DNA of 64,000 nt, taken from assembly GCF_004000945.1 (NCBI RefSeq), contig NZ_BIMF01000010.1, positions 124,001-188,000 on the forward strand. The letters are read 5' to 3'. The position numbers and the translations under genes are program-made. Position 1 is the first letter of the stretch. Each line of letters opens with the position of its first letter. The stretch is from Paenibacillus lautus NBRC 15380 (GTDB lineage: Bacteria; Bacillota; Bacilli; Paenibacillales; Paenibacillaceae). Below the pieces are notes generated by a model, which saw only the letters and a list, made by a program, of their open reading frames with translations, was not told the origin of the DNA and made no database searches. Below are positions 7,864 to 15,982 of the stretch, piece by piece.

Positions 7864-8538
7864 TTACAATACACTGTTCGTTCCACCAAATATCCGACCT
7901 AAAACATTAAAATATATCATGATAAAAGACAATATAAGGGCTATTGGTAGAACGACTACAAATTGTATTTTATTTTTAGGAATAATAAGCAATAAAACCA
8001 AGATCATGATTAGATATATTCCCATAAGAAATGGGATTAAATAGTAATGAGTGTGAATGGGTAAGTAAGCGTGACGTAATTCAAACCCTTCCGACAGCAA
8101 GACTGTGATTGGAAGAGCCGAAACAATATAAGATAACAATCCATTTCCACGCGCATACCACATAATATAAGCACACACGGGAGATACCACTGCGCACATT
8201 CCCCAAAACACAATTTCTCTCATTGGGAAGAAATGTAGAAAAAGCACTGTGTAAGCATAATTAGCAGTAAGCATCGATCCAAAAAAGGCGAATATTTTTA
8301 CAGCTGCTAATTTGGGCGAATAGCTAAAAACCGATAAAAGTGTTGCAACAAAAACCCATATACCAAGACGTCCACAGATATTGTCAAAAATGGGGTTGAT
8401 ACCTGGAGTATCCACAAGTTTTGCTGCTAAACCCAAAATAGCTCCGATCATCATTGTATTTACTATTGAAAAGACTTTTTGTTTTGTAGTTGATTTGTTC
8501 CGTACTCTGATCTGACTCAACCTATTATGTATTTCCAT
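7864..8538 (-). CDS. Polytopic membrane protein of unknown function
   Basis: About 224 residues with an N-terminal basic segment (RVRNKSTTKQK) and about seven hydrophobic helices. The gene is richer in A+T than its neighbours. A TTG four codons earlier is in frame, but TTGGAGG lies 5 bases before the ATG at 8538, so I take that ATG as the start. I see no catalytic or transporter signature. I cannot assign a family, and the gene looks like an isolated accessory gene. Confidence 0.7.
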   Translation of the reverse strand: MEIHNRLSQIRVRNKSTTKQKVFSIVNTMMIGAILGLAAKLVDTPGINPIFDNICGRLGIWVFVATLLSVFSYSPKLAAVKIFAFFGSMLTANYAYTVLFLHFFPMREIVFWGMCAVVSPVCAYIMWYARGNGLLSYIVSALPITVLLSEGFELRHAYLPIHTHYYLIPFLMGIYLIMILVLLLIIPKNKIQFVVVLPIALILSFIMIYFNVLGRIFGGTNSVL

Positions 8539-8644
8539 TTCAGCCTCCAATTTCCCTGATTATTTTACATCCTAACACAAGTTAAAGGCTTCCATTCGGG
8601 GATTTCACCCTAGAGATAACGCCCATGCTGAGGGGCTTGCTAAT

Positions 8645-8682
8645 AAAGACCGGGAAGATAAATCCCCGGTCTTTATTTTTTC
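8645..8682 (+). terminator. Strong hairpin with T tract, no obvious gene upstream
   Basis: AAAGACCGGG pairs with a CCCGGTCTTT arm and is followed by ATTTTTTC. No + strand gene ends here (the neighbour is on the minus strand). It may be a leader-type attenuator before yjcZ or a leftover terminator. Confidence 0.65.
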
Positions 8683-8709
8683 TTCTGCCCTATATAAACG
8701 CTCGCCCAT

Positions 8710-8737
8710 ACACATAGACGATTAGCTACATACAATA
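8710..8737 (+). promoter_or_regulatory. Candidate sporulation (sigma-E/K type) promoter of yjcZ
   Basis: CATACAATA (8729-8737) matches the sigma-K -10 pattern CATAnnnTA and also the sigma-E CATACAnT pattern. An AC dinucleotide lies 17 bases upstream, as in the minimal sigma-K -35. The gene following is a YjcZ-type sporulation protein, which fits. Confidence 0.5.
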
Positions 8738-8776
8738 CCGTGTACTACAAATCAACGAACCGAAAGGGGAATGAAC

Positions 8777-8899
8777 ATGGGTGCAGTTGAAGAAGTAAGA
8801 CACGGCGGATACGGCGGATACGGCGGTGGATACGGAGTTGGAGCAATCCTGGTTCTCTTTATCCTGCTCGTTATCATCACTCGTTCTTTCTGGGTGTAA
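8777..8899 (+). CDS. YjcZ-family small sporulation membrane protein
   Basis: A 40-residue protein found by reading the sequence. An N-terminal Gly/Tyr-rich segment (GGYGGYGGGYGVG) is followed by one hydrophobic helix (AILVLFILLVIITRSF). This Gly-Tyr plus single-helix architecture is the YjcZ family, small proteins of sporulating Bacillota with unclear function. AAGGGG lies 7 bases before ATG 8777. An ATG at 8771 is too close to the site. A 12-bp perfect inverted repeat (8922-8933 and 8950-8961, CAGAAATCGCAG arms) follows the stop. Confidence 0.85.
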   Translation: MGAVEEVRHGGYGGYGGGYGVGAILVLFILLVIITRSFWV

Positions 8900-8995
8900 T
8901 GACAACTAGATAACAGCCGAACAGAAATCGCAGGTCGCCACACCACGCACTGCGATTTCTGCAAACGGAATAACCCATACTATAATGATAATAGA

Positions 8996-9022
8996 AGGCC
9001 GGGACGTTAACGTCCCGGCCTC
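8996..9022. terminator. Bidirectional hairpin between yjcZ and ecsB
   Basis: The perfect dyad AGGCCGGGACGTTAACGTCC... spans 8996-9021 and lies between convergent genes. T tracts are weak on both sides. Confidence 0.6.
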
Positions 9023-9029
9023 TTCCCAT

Positions 9030-10250
9030 TTATTCGTCGTCATCGTCTTCACGCCGGCTCTTCCGGGCAGCAGCGCTTCGAAACAGAAATACAAGCACGA
9101 TACCTGCGGCCATCGTACCAAGTGTCCGACCGGGAGCGCTAAGGATGCCTGGAATGAGAGGAAGCCACAGCAGTACAGCCCAGAACAGCTGCACCTGGAA
9201 GATCAGCTTCCCTTCATTGTCGCGGCGCGTTCCTTCCGGAAGCGGATAGACATGCAGCCAGAACGATTCCGGGTGAAGCTTTCGCAGTGCAGACAACTGA
9301 AGTCCGATGATCATCAGGCTGACCAGATACACAATCGCCGATACCAGACTATCCCGGGTTGCCCATACAAGAAAAGCACCCAGCAGTCCGACCCGAATCA
9401 GTATGCCCAGAATATCACTGCGTGTCAGGCTCTTAATGAGAAGAAAGCGATAGGCGCTTTCCTTCTTCCACGCCAATCCCTTTCCCCATCCGGAGAGCCA
9501 TTTTCGCGCATGAACACGCTGCCCGCGCTGAGGCACATTCACGAACCAGCTCAGCACCATCATCACCCGGCTCGCCTGTCTCTCCTCGACGGCGATTAAT
9601 CGTTCCCAAGCGACCAGGTGCTTGACGGGTACGGACAAGGCGGCAACATACGTGATGCCAAGCAGCGCCATGAATAGGAGGGCGCGGCCCGTTGGATGCC
9701 ATAACCAGGCGGCTAAGCTCAGCGCCGGAACGATCCAGCGGAGTACCCGGTAGGCTGCTGCCGCGTTCCTTGACACCATAAGCTGCTCCTTCCAGCTGCC
9801 GAAGCTGGACAACAGTTTAAACAGCGTCAGCACAACAAACGTAGCCAGCAGCGGTTTTGGCGAAACATCGCTGCGTATGTATAGAGGCCATAGGATTAAC
9901 ATCACCAGTCCTAAGCCGATGATTTTATATATGACGCCGCTGAACCATGCTGTACTGAAGTATTCTTTCATCCGGGATTCCTGCGGAATGAGAAACACCG
10001 TATCGGCCGGACGCAGATATGTGCGGATGCTGCTGTTGATCATGAGGGGCACAAGGAAAATCATCATGATCCAGCGAATCGGCAGATCTGGCGGAATTTG
10101 CTGCAGTAGTGCGGTGTACCAGGCAGCGAATGCAATCAGCAGAAACAGAAATACGACGGCTACCCCGCTCTGTATGACATAACCCAGATAGGGGAAAATT
10201 TCACCCCAGAACTGCCCGCGTCGTTTGACATACAGCTCACGCAGATTCAT
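9030..10250 (-). CDS. ecsB: ABC transporter permease, EcsB-type
   Basis: A 406-residue polytopic membrane protein with about ten hydrophobic helices, starting MNLRELYVKRRGQFWGEIFPYLGYV, as in EcsB. Its start overlaps the stop of the upstream ATPase gene by 4 bases (ATGA), so the two are translationally coupled. EcsAB in B. subtilis affects intramembrane proteolysis by RasP, secretion and sporulation. The exported substrate is not established. The C-terminus is charged (KSRREDDDDE). I rely on the ecsA context and the N-terminal block. Confidence 0.85.
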   Translation of the reverse strand: MNLRELYVKRRGQFWGEIFPYLGYVIQSGVAVVFLFLLIAFAAWYTALLQQIPPDLPIRWIMMIFLVPLMINSSIRTYLRPADTVFLIPQESRMKEYFSTAWFSGVIYKIIGLGLVMLILWPLYIRSDVSPKPLLATFVVLTLFKLLSSFGSWKEQLMVSRNAAAAYRVLRWIVPALSLAAWLWHPTGRALLFMALLGITYVAALSVPVKHLVAWERLIAVEERQASRVMMVLSWFVNVPQRGQRVHARKWLSGWGKGLAWKKESAYRFLLIKSLTRSDILGILIRVGLLGAFLVWATRDSLVSAIVYLVSLMIIGLQLSALRKLHPESFWLHVYPLPEGTRRDNEGKLIFQVQLFWAVLLWLPLIPGILSAPGRTLGTMAAGIVLVFLFRSAAARKSRREDDDDE

Positions 10251-10999
10251 TCGCCTTTACCGTCCTGAATCAGCACATTAAACAGCTCCTCCAGCGACAT
10301 GCCTGGTCTTCCGGCTTGATCCTGAATTTCCTTCAGCGTCCCCTGAGCAATGATGCTGCCGCGGTGCAGCACGATGAACCGGTCGCAATAATTCTCAATC
10401 GTGGAGAGAATGTGGGAGCTTAGCAATACCGAAGCGCCGGATGCCTTCAGCTCCAGCATGAAGTCAAGCAGCGAACGTATCCCAAGCGGATCAAGCCCAA
10501 GGAAGGGCTCGTCAATGATGTACAGGGACGGTCTGGCTACGAACGCGCACATGATCATCACTTTTTGGCGCATCCCCTTGGACAAATGCGTGGACAGGCT
10601 GTCCATCTTCTCTTCCATACGGAACATCTTCGACAGCTGCTCCGAACGCGCCTCATAATCTTCACGGGATACGCCATAGGAGCGCGCCGTAAATTCCAGA
10701 TGCTCGCGTACTGTCATCTCCTCATACAGCAGCGGGGATTCGGGAACAAACGCCAAGGCGCCGTGATAGGCTTCCGAATGCTCTGTCCGGCTCTTTCCTT
10801 GAACCTGAATGCTACCTTTTTGCGGATTCATCAGCCCGAGAATATGCTTCATCGTGGTACTCTTGCCCGCACCGTTCAGGCCGATCAAACCCACCATCTC
10901 ACCCGGTTCAACCTGAAAGGTTACGTCATGCAGAACCGGTCGGTTCATGCTATACCCGCCGCTTAATCCTTGAACAGACAATACCGGCTGTTCACTCAT
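10247..10999 (-). CDS. ecsA: ABC transporter ATP-binding protein, EcsA-type
   Basis: The 250-residue ATPase carries Walker A GLNGAGKST (about residues 40-48), an LSKGMRQKV signature, Walker B LYIIDEPFLGLDP, and the H-loop LSSHI. The LSKGMRQ signature in place of LSGGQ is typical of the exporter-type ATPases to which EcsA belongs. It overlaps ecsB by four bases, forming a two-gene operon. No third gene follows. Confidence 0.87.
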   Translation of the reverse strand: MSEQPVLSVQGLSGGYSMNRPVLHDVTFQVEPGEMVGLIGLNGAGKSTTMKHILGLMNPQKGSIQVQGKSRTEHSEAYHGALAFVPESPLLYEEMTVREHLEFTARSYGVSREDYEARSEQLSKMFRMEEKMDSLSTHLSKGMRQKVMIMCAFVARPSLYIIDEPFLGLDPLGIRSLLDFMLELKASGASVLLSSHILSTIENYCDRFIVLHRGSIIAQGTLKEIQDQAGRPGMSLEELFNVLIQDGKGE

Positions 11000-11115
11000 T
11001 ATCGATCACCTCTTATTCTGAAAAGTCCGGTCCCTATGATGTCGACCACATCCGTTGAATCGGACCCGAAAACAACATATCGGTTGCAAACCCTCGTTTA
11101 TGGAGCTTACAGCCA

Positions 11116-12462
11116 TTAGCTCCGAGGAGGCTTGTTCTTCAACCATTTCGGAGCGCCCTTGTTCTTGCGGTCCCGCTCCCTTTCACTCTGACGCTCACCT
11201 GATGCCTTTCCGCTTCCCGCCTTTCCATTGGCGCTGGTGGAAGCAGGCTTTCGGGCTGGTTTCTCTTTTCGGGCAGGACCTCCGGCTGACCCACGTGGGC
11301 CATGTCCTCGATTCTCTGGTGTAGAACGCGGGGATCTAACCTTCCCGCCATAAAGAGCACGTTCTTCAATCGATATGCCCAGCTCGCGATTGAACTTGCG
11401 CATGATGAATGTCTGACGGTCCGTTACAAGCGTTATCGCCATACCGCTCCGTCCCATGCGTCCAGTACGTCCTGCGCGGTGCGTATAATGCTCGGCATCA
11501 ATAGGCGGATCGTAATTGATCACCATGCCGAGTCCTTCGATATCAAGTCCGCGGGCAGCGACATCGCTAGCCACTAAGAGCTTGGTACGCCCTTCTCTAA
11601 ACGCATTCAGAACCCGGCTTCTAGTCATCTTGTCAGCATCACCATAGATGGCAGCCGCATTTAAGCCAAGGTAGTTTAACTTCGCTTCAACCTCTGCCAA
11701 ATCCTCGGTGGTATTGACGAAGACAATCGCACGGTCGGGATTGTAATGCCGGACCACGCGGCGCAGCATGTCCAATTTGTCACGCTCTTCCGTCACAAAA
11801 TAATAATGCTCCAGCGCGGACGGCGTCCGCTGCTCCGGATCGATTCCGATTTCGACCGGCTGATCCATCTCCTTCTTGACGAGCTCCGCCGTCTCCGGAC
11901 TCACCGTGGCGGATAAGAACACCAATTGACGGTCACGTAATGCACTGCGCAGAATGCGATCCACATCGCCGGCGCCGCCCAAATTAAACACCTGATCCAC
12001 CTCGTCCACTACGATCGTGGTCACTTGGTGCATCTTCAGTTTCCGGATTTCGATCAGTTCCCGCACTCGTCCCGGTGTCCCTACAATCAGCTGCGGATGC
12101 AGCTTAAGCTTCTCGATCTGACGCTTGGCAGCGGCACCGCCGATGAGTCCGAGCACACCGATCCCGCGGGCTTCTCCGTAACGCTCGCTCTCTCTCACAA
12201 TCTGTACGGCAAGCTCTTGCGTCGGCGCAAGAATCAATTTCTGGGCTCCCTTGATCTCCGGATCGATGCCCTGAAGCACAGGCAGCAAATAGGCAAGTGT
12301 CTTTCCTGTGCCTGTCTGGGAAGTCGCAAGCACGTCCTTGCCTTCGAGTATGGGCGGAATCGCCTCAGCCTGAACGGGAGAAGGCGTGACAATGCCAAAC
12401 TCCGTTAATCTGGAGGACAAATCCTCGGCTATTCCTAATGTATGAAATGTAGTTGCAGTCAT
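11116..12462 (-). CDS. DEAD-box RNA helicase, YfmL-like
   Basis: The 448-residue helicase has the ordered motifs: Q-motif region (FGIVTPSPVQAEAIPP), motif I SQTGTGKT, Ia PTQELAVQ, Ib GTPGR, motif II as DEVD rather than DEAD, motif III SAT, and motif VI HRAGRTGRMG. A basic, Ser/Lys/Arg-rich tail of about 80 residues follows (KPARKPASTSANGKAGSGKA), probably for RNA contact. The segment KLKMHQVTTIVVDEVDQ closely resembles B. subtilis YfmL, a cold-linked ribosome-assembly helicase. The 5' untranslated region is about 150 bases, as is common in cold-responsive helicase genes. Confidence 0.87.
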   Translation of the reverse strand: MTATTFHTLGIAEDLSSRLTEFGIVTPSPVQAEAIPPILEGKDVLATSQTGTGKTLAYLLPVLQGIDPEIKGAQKLILAPTQELAVQIVRESERYGEARGIGVLGLIGGAAAKRQIEKLKLHPQLIVGTPGRVRELIEIRKLKMHQVTTIVVDEVDQVFNLGGAGDVDRILRSALRDRQLVFLSATVSPETAELVKKEMDQPVEIGIDPEQRTPSALEHYYFVTEERDKLDMLRRVVRHYNPDRAIVFVNTTEDLAEVEAKLNYLGLNAAAIYGDADKMTRSRVLNAFREGRTKLLVASDVAARGLDIEGLGMVINYDPPIDAEHYTHRAGRTGRMGRSGMAITLVTDRQTFIMRKFNRELGISIEERALYGGKVRSPRSTPENRGHGPRGSAGGPARKEKPARKPASTSANGKAGSGKASGERQSERERDRKNKGAPKWLKNKPPRS

Positions 12463-12618
12463 ATGTTAGTCCATCCTTTTTTTAGATATCAGAAGTCTAT
12501 AATTCCAAAGCGCGTCTGCCTGATATCGCTAGAAAAACCTTCCGATACATGTGGTTTATTTACTTTCATAGTGGTGGTAGCAGGCGTGTTTCCTAACCAG
12601 TCTTGTTCGTTCTTTTTC

Positions 12619-12648
12619 ATTATATGCCAAAACAGGAGTCCTCACCAA
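12619..12648 (-). promoter_or_regulatory. Candidate promoter of the DEAD-box helicase
   Basis: On the reverse strand TTGGTG, an 18-bp spacer and TATAAT are found. Transcription would start near 12612, giving a leader of about 150 bases before the ATG. Confidence 0.5.
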
Positions 12649-12720
12649 ATCAAACATCCTAAACGGCAGTGAACAGCACTTCATACATGGCCATTCGAAT
12701 AGGCACGATCACCCACCTGT

Positions 12721-13608
12721 TTAAGGCAAAAGAGAAAGAAACGACTTGGCGGCAGAAGATAGCGGAATACCCCGAAGCGTTGCAATTCCTATGCTGCGCT
12801 CGGGAATCGGCGGATGGAGCGGCACCTCGATCAGCTGACCTGCTTGCAATTCCTCGTTAGCATAGTCGCGGATGACAAAAGCCAATCCAAAGCCGCTCCG
12901 GGCAAACTGAACCAGCAGCTCAATGCTGCCAAGCTCGAACTCGGGTTTGAGCGTGACTCCCTGCAGCTCGGCATATTGATCGACATACATTCTTGTGCTC
13001 CCGCCCCTCTCCAGCATAAGCAGCGGGTAGTTCCCTATATCGCGAAGGGACAACGGGTGATGTAACTGGGTCCGCTCCGCAAAGGACTTACCGGCAACTA
13101 AACAATCATGGATCGGGGAACTCGCGCGAAAATCGATTTGTTTATCGGAGGCCGGTAAATGAACGATGCCAAAATCAATCTTCCCTTCCTTGAGAAGGGA
13201 CAATGTTTCCGGTGTTGTGCGGTTGGTGATGCGGATCCGAATATCCGGATAGGTGGCATGGAAATACTCCAAATGCGGCAGCAAATAATACTTGCACAGC
13301 GTATCGCTTGCTCCGATATTGATTTCGCCGCTATACAAATTATGCATGTCCGCAATGGCCTTCTCGCCGATCTCGATAAAGCTGAAGGCCTGCTCGATAT
13401 AGCGAAACAGCACATCACCCTCCGACGTGAGTTTAACCCCCTTGGTTGTCCGAAAGAACAGCGGGCCTCCGATCGTTCCCTCCAAATGCTTAATGGTATG
13501 ACTAACCGCCGGCTGGGTGATATGCAGATGTTCCGCTGCCCTCGATAAACTGCCGAGCCGTGCAGTCCAATAAAAGACACGATACCACTCCATATTGATT
13601 TCCATCAT
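12721..13608 (-). CDS. LysR family regulator divergent from the purA-like gene
   Basis: The 295-residue LTTR has the N-terminal HTH (MEWYRVFYWTARLGSLSRAA, then HITQPAVSHTIKHLE) and a C-terminal periplasmic-binding-protein-like effector domain. It is transcribed away from an adenylosuccinate synthetase paralog. Two TATCA/TGATA dyads sit between them, one right before its own start codon and one at the purA-like promoter, the usual autoregulation plus target pattern of this family. The effector is unknown. A purine or amino-acid-like ligand would be a guess. Confidence 0.9.
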   Translation of the reverse strand: MMEINMEWYRVFYWTARLGSLSRAAEHLHITQPAVSHTIKHLEGTIGGPLFFRTTKGVKLTSEGDVLFRYIEQAFSFIEIGEKAIADMHNLYSGEINIGASDTLCKYYLLPHLEYFHATYPDIRIRITNRTTPETLSLLKEGKIDFGIVHLPASDKQIDFRASSPIHDCLVAGKSFAERTQLHHPLSLRDIGNYPLLMLERGGSTRMYVDQYAELQGVTLKPEFELGSIELLVQFARSGFGLAFVIRDYANEELQAGQLIEVPLHPPIPERSIGIATLRGIPLSSAAKSFLSLLP

Positions 13609-13621
13609 GATGACCTCGATT

Positions 13622-13635
13622 TTATCAAATGATAA
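13622..13635. promoter_or_regulatory. Candidate LysR site 1: TTATCA-AA-TGATAA
   Basis: A perfect 14-bp palindrome 13 bases upstream of the LysR start codon. Its half-sites TATCA/TGATA recur in site 2 at 13738-13757. Confidence 0.55.
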
Positions 13636-13737
13636 CGGGAACCTTTATTGAAAGATCAACTTAGAATTCATCCGTTATCCGTATTCTTCTCTACAGAATC
13701 GTATAACATAAATGAAACTAATGTCTACTATTACTAA

Positions 13738-13757
13738 TATCAATTTTATTTATGATA
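13738..13757. promoter_or_regulatory. Candidate LysR site 2: TATCA-N10-TGATA
   Basis: This dyad reuses the half-sites of site 1 and overlaps the likely -35 region of the purA-like gene, whose -10 TATAAT is at 13768-13773. The arrangement fits direct control of that promoter by the divergent LysR protein. Confidence 0.5.
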
Positions 13758-13814
13758 ATTTCACTCATATAATGAGCCCTGTAAAAGAAAAAGACCGTAG
13801 GAGGCGAACACGTT

Positions 13815-15095
13815 TTGACAGTCACAGCCATAGTAGGAGCCAATTGGGGAGATGAAGGCAAAGGAAAAATGACGGATGTTCTTGCGGCGCAATCGTCGTA
13901 TGTCGTTCGATTTCAGGGAGGGAGCAATGCAGGGCACACCATTATTAACGATTTTGGGAAGTTTTCGCTGCATATGCTGCCGTCGGGTGTATTCTATCCA
14001 AGCGTAACGAATATCATCGGTCCAGGAACGGCTTTGGATATGGAGGTATTGATCAAGGAGCTGCAGGAGCTGGAAGCAAGGAACGTACCCGCCCCCAAAC
14101 TGTTTATATCGGAGCGCGCCCAAGTCGTGCTTCCTATTCATCGGCTGCTGGATGAACTGGAAGAAGAACGGCTCGGTGCCCGGGGATTCGGTTCTACGAA
14201 ACGAGGGATCGCGCCATTCTATGCTGATAAATATGCAAAACTGGGCATTCAGGTAGCTGATCTGTTCCATCCCCAGCGACTTCGTGAACGGCTCGAGCAG
14301 ATGCTTGCCATCAAGAACGTGCAGCTGCAGCATCTGTACGGGAGAGATCCGCTAAGCGTTGATGAGATGACCAAGCAACTGCTGGAGTCCTTCCAGTTCC
14401 TGACTTCATATATCAAGGATACCACCACAATGCTGCAGCAAGCTTATATGAAAGGCGACCCTATTCTCGTGGAGGGCCAATTAGGAGCACTGCGGGACCC
14501 GGATCACGGGATCTACCCGTTCTCCACCTCCTCCTCCACGCTGGCAGGTTATGCACCGGTCGGAGCTGGACTGCCGCCGTACGCCATCAGCCAAGTCATT
14601 GCTGTGGTTAAGGCTTATTCAAGCTGTGTCGGCGCCGGTCCCTTCGTAACCGAGCTGCATGGGGATGAAGCCGATGAGCTCCGCCGCCGTGGCGGCGATG
14701 TAGGCGAATACGGGGCAACGACCGGCCGGCCAAGACGAATGGGATGGTTTGATACGGTAGCCACCCGTTACGGCTGCATGGTGCAGGGAGCTACCGAAGC
14801 CGTTCTCACCAACCTTGACGTCCTGGGGTACCTGGATGACATTCCCGTATGCGTTGGCTACGAATTAGAGGACGGAAGCATCATTGACCATTTTCCGGTA
14901 ACGGCCGATCTGCAGTCTGCCAAGCCTGTTCTAAGAACACTGAAGGGCTGGAAAGGCGACCTGTCGCATATTCGATCCTTTGACGAGCTTCCGGAAGCCG
15001 CGCAGCAATATGTGCAGTTCATTGAATCGTCCATCGGCGTTCCTATCAAGACGATATCCGTCGGCCCGAGACGGGATCAGATTATGATGAGATAA
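13815..15095 (+). CDS. Adenylosuccinate synthetase paralog (PurA-like) with altered IMP-pocket residues
   Basis: The 426-residue protein is PurA-length and keeps the catalytic Asp13 (NWGDEGKGK), His41 (SNAGHT) and the TTGRPRR arginines. Compared with E. coli and B. subtilis PurA, several conserved blocks differ. EGAQG reads EGQLG, so the residue matching Gln224 is Leu223. GTTxxGIGP reads GSTKRGIAP. The Arg143 equivalent is Lys142. TSSN reads TSSS. PurA couples IMP to aspartate with GTP. These changes cluster in the IMP site, so the true substrate may differ. The start is TTG behind GTAGGAGG. The LysR gene is divergent and the 3' end overlaps the convergent hydrolase gene by 14 bases. It could still be the cell's ordinary PurA, since no other copy can be seen in this window. 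Confidence 0.85.
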   Translation: MTVTAIVGANWGDEGKGKMTDVLAAQSSYVVRFQGGSNAGHTIINDFGKFSLHMLPSGVFYPSVTNIIGPGTALDMEVLIKELQELEARNVPAPKLFISERAQVVLPIHRLLDELEEERLGARGFGSTKRGIAPFYADKYAKLGIQVADLFHPQRLRERLEQMLAIKNVQLQHLYGRDPLSVDEMTKQLLESFQFLTSYIKDTTTMLQQAYMKGDPILVEGQLGALRDPDHGIYPFSTSSSTLAGYAPVGAGLPPYAISQVIAVVKAYSSCVGAGPFVTELHGDEADELRRRGGDVGEYGATTGRPRRMGWFDTVATRYGCMVQGATEAVLTNLDVLGYLDDIPVCVGYELEDGSIIDHFPVTADLQSAKPVLRTLKGWKGDLSHIRSFDELPEAAQQYVQFIESSIGVPIKTISVGPRRDQIMMR

Positions 15096-15834
15096 CCGGG
15101 GAACGGCCTTCGTTCACTTGATTTGCGAAGCCACCCAGAATCCGCTGGACTCCACGGGGATCGCTCAGCATTGGCAAATGGCCGGTGCTGAGGCTTTCAA
15201 CCCCATCTGCAGACAGATTGGCTATCATGCTTTCCTGTATGGATAATCCGAACTCTTTGTCTTGGGTGAGCTTCACATAAAGCTTTGGCACATCGGGAAT
15301 AGACGCTTGAACGCGATCCGTATAGACTCTGCGGGATTCCGGAACAAACTCCGCTACGATTCGGGAGGCCTGCTCCTCCGGCAGATCACTGCACAGCCCA
15401 TTACGGATTACGGATTCGGGCGGCTTCGTGCCAGCCGCTTTTAGGATGATCGGCATGATGAGCCTCTGAGGAAACGGAAGCACCGAAACAAATGAACCTC
15501 CGCGCTTGGGAATTGCCGCACCGATGGCAACAAAGCCGGCAACACGGCCTGTGAACCGGGAGGCCAGCTCCATAGCTAATACCCCGCCCAGGGAATGCGC
15601 CACAATGACAAACTTGTTCGTTCCCCACGTTCTCACCTGTTCCGTCATATGGTTTACGTAATCCTCCAGCCCCAAATGATGTCTGGAAATCACATTCCGA
15701 TCCCGCAACGGGTATTCCACTTTCAAACACGGATGACCCAGCCCTTCCACCACGAAATCCCATACTCCTCCGTTCAATCCTGCTCCGTGTATAAAAACAA
15801 ATCCCAGCTCTTCTTTAGTCATGTCTTGCCTCAT
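15082..15834 (-). CDS. Alpha/beta hydrolase
   Basis: The 250-residue protein has an N-terminal HGAGLNGGVWD oxyanion-type turn and the nucleophile elbow VAHSLGGV, with Ser in GxSxG context. A C-terminal TGHLPM histidine completes a triad with an acid that I cannot place exactly. The size and cap resemble small esterases such as the RsbQ or MhpC-like group. The start ATG follows GGGAGGAG. It is divergent from the WYL regulator, and the 31-bp palindrome between them may serve both genes. Confidence 0.85.
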   Translation of the reverse strand: MRQDMTKEELGFVFIHGAGLNGGVWDFVVEGLGHPCLKVEYPLRDRNVISRHHLGLEDYVNHMTEQVRTWGTNKFVIVAHSLGGVLAMELASRFTGRVAGFVAIGAAIPKRGGSFVSVLPFPQRLIMPIILKAAGTKPPESVIRNGLCSDLPEEQASRIVAEFVPESRRVYTDRVQASIPDVPKLYVKLTQDKEFGLSIQESMIANLSADGVESLSTGHLPMLSDPRGVQRILGGFANQVNEGRSPVISS

Positions 15835-15910
15835 TCTATATTCTCCTCCCTTAATGGACCGTGCTCCAAGGATTCAGCGTGAACCCTTGCTTCTTGAGAA
15901 CATCATATCT

Positions 15911-15941
15911 TTTAAATAAGACAAATGTTGTCTTATTTAAA
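15911..15941. promoter_or_regulatory. Perfect 31-bp palindrome, probable WYL regulator operator
   Basis: The arms TTTAAATAAGACAA (15911-15924) and TTGTCTTATTTAAA (15928-15941) are perfectly complementary around a central ATG. The right arm includes the -35 box TTGTCT (15928-15933), with -10 TAAAAT at 15950-15955 (16-bp spacer). A dimeric regulator bound here would block the WYL gene promoter, pointing to autoregulation and perhaps control of the divergent hydrolase. Confidence 0.7.
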
Positions 15942-15982
15942 GAATAAGATAAAATAAATGATACAGAGACGGAGGTTTGCCC

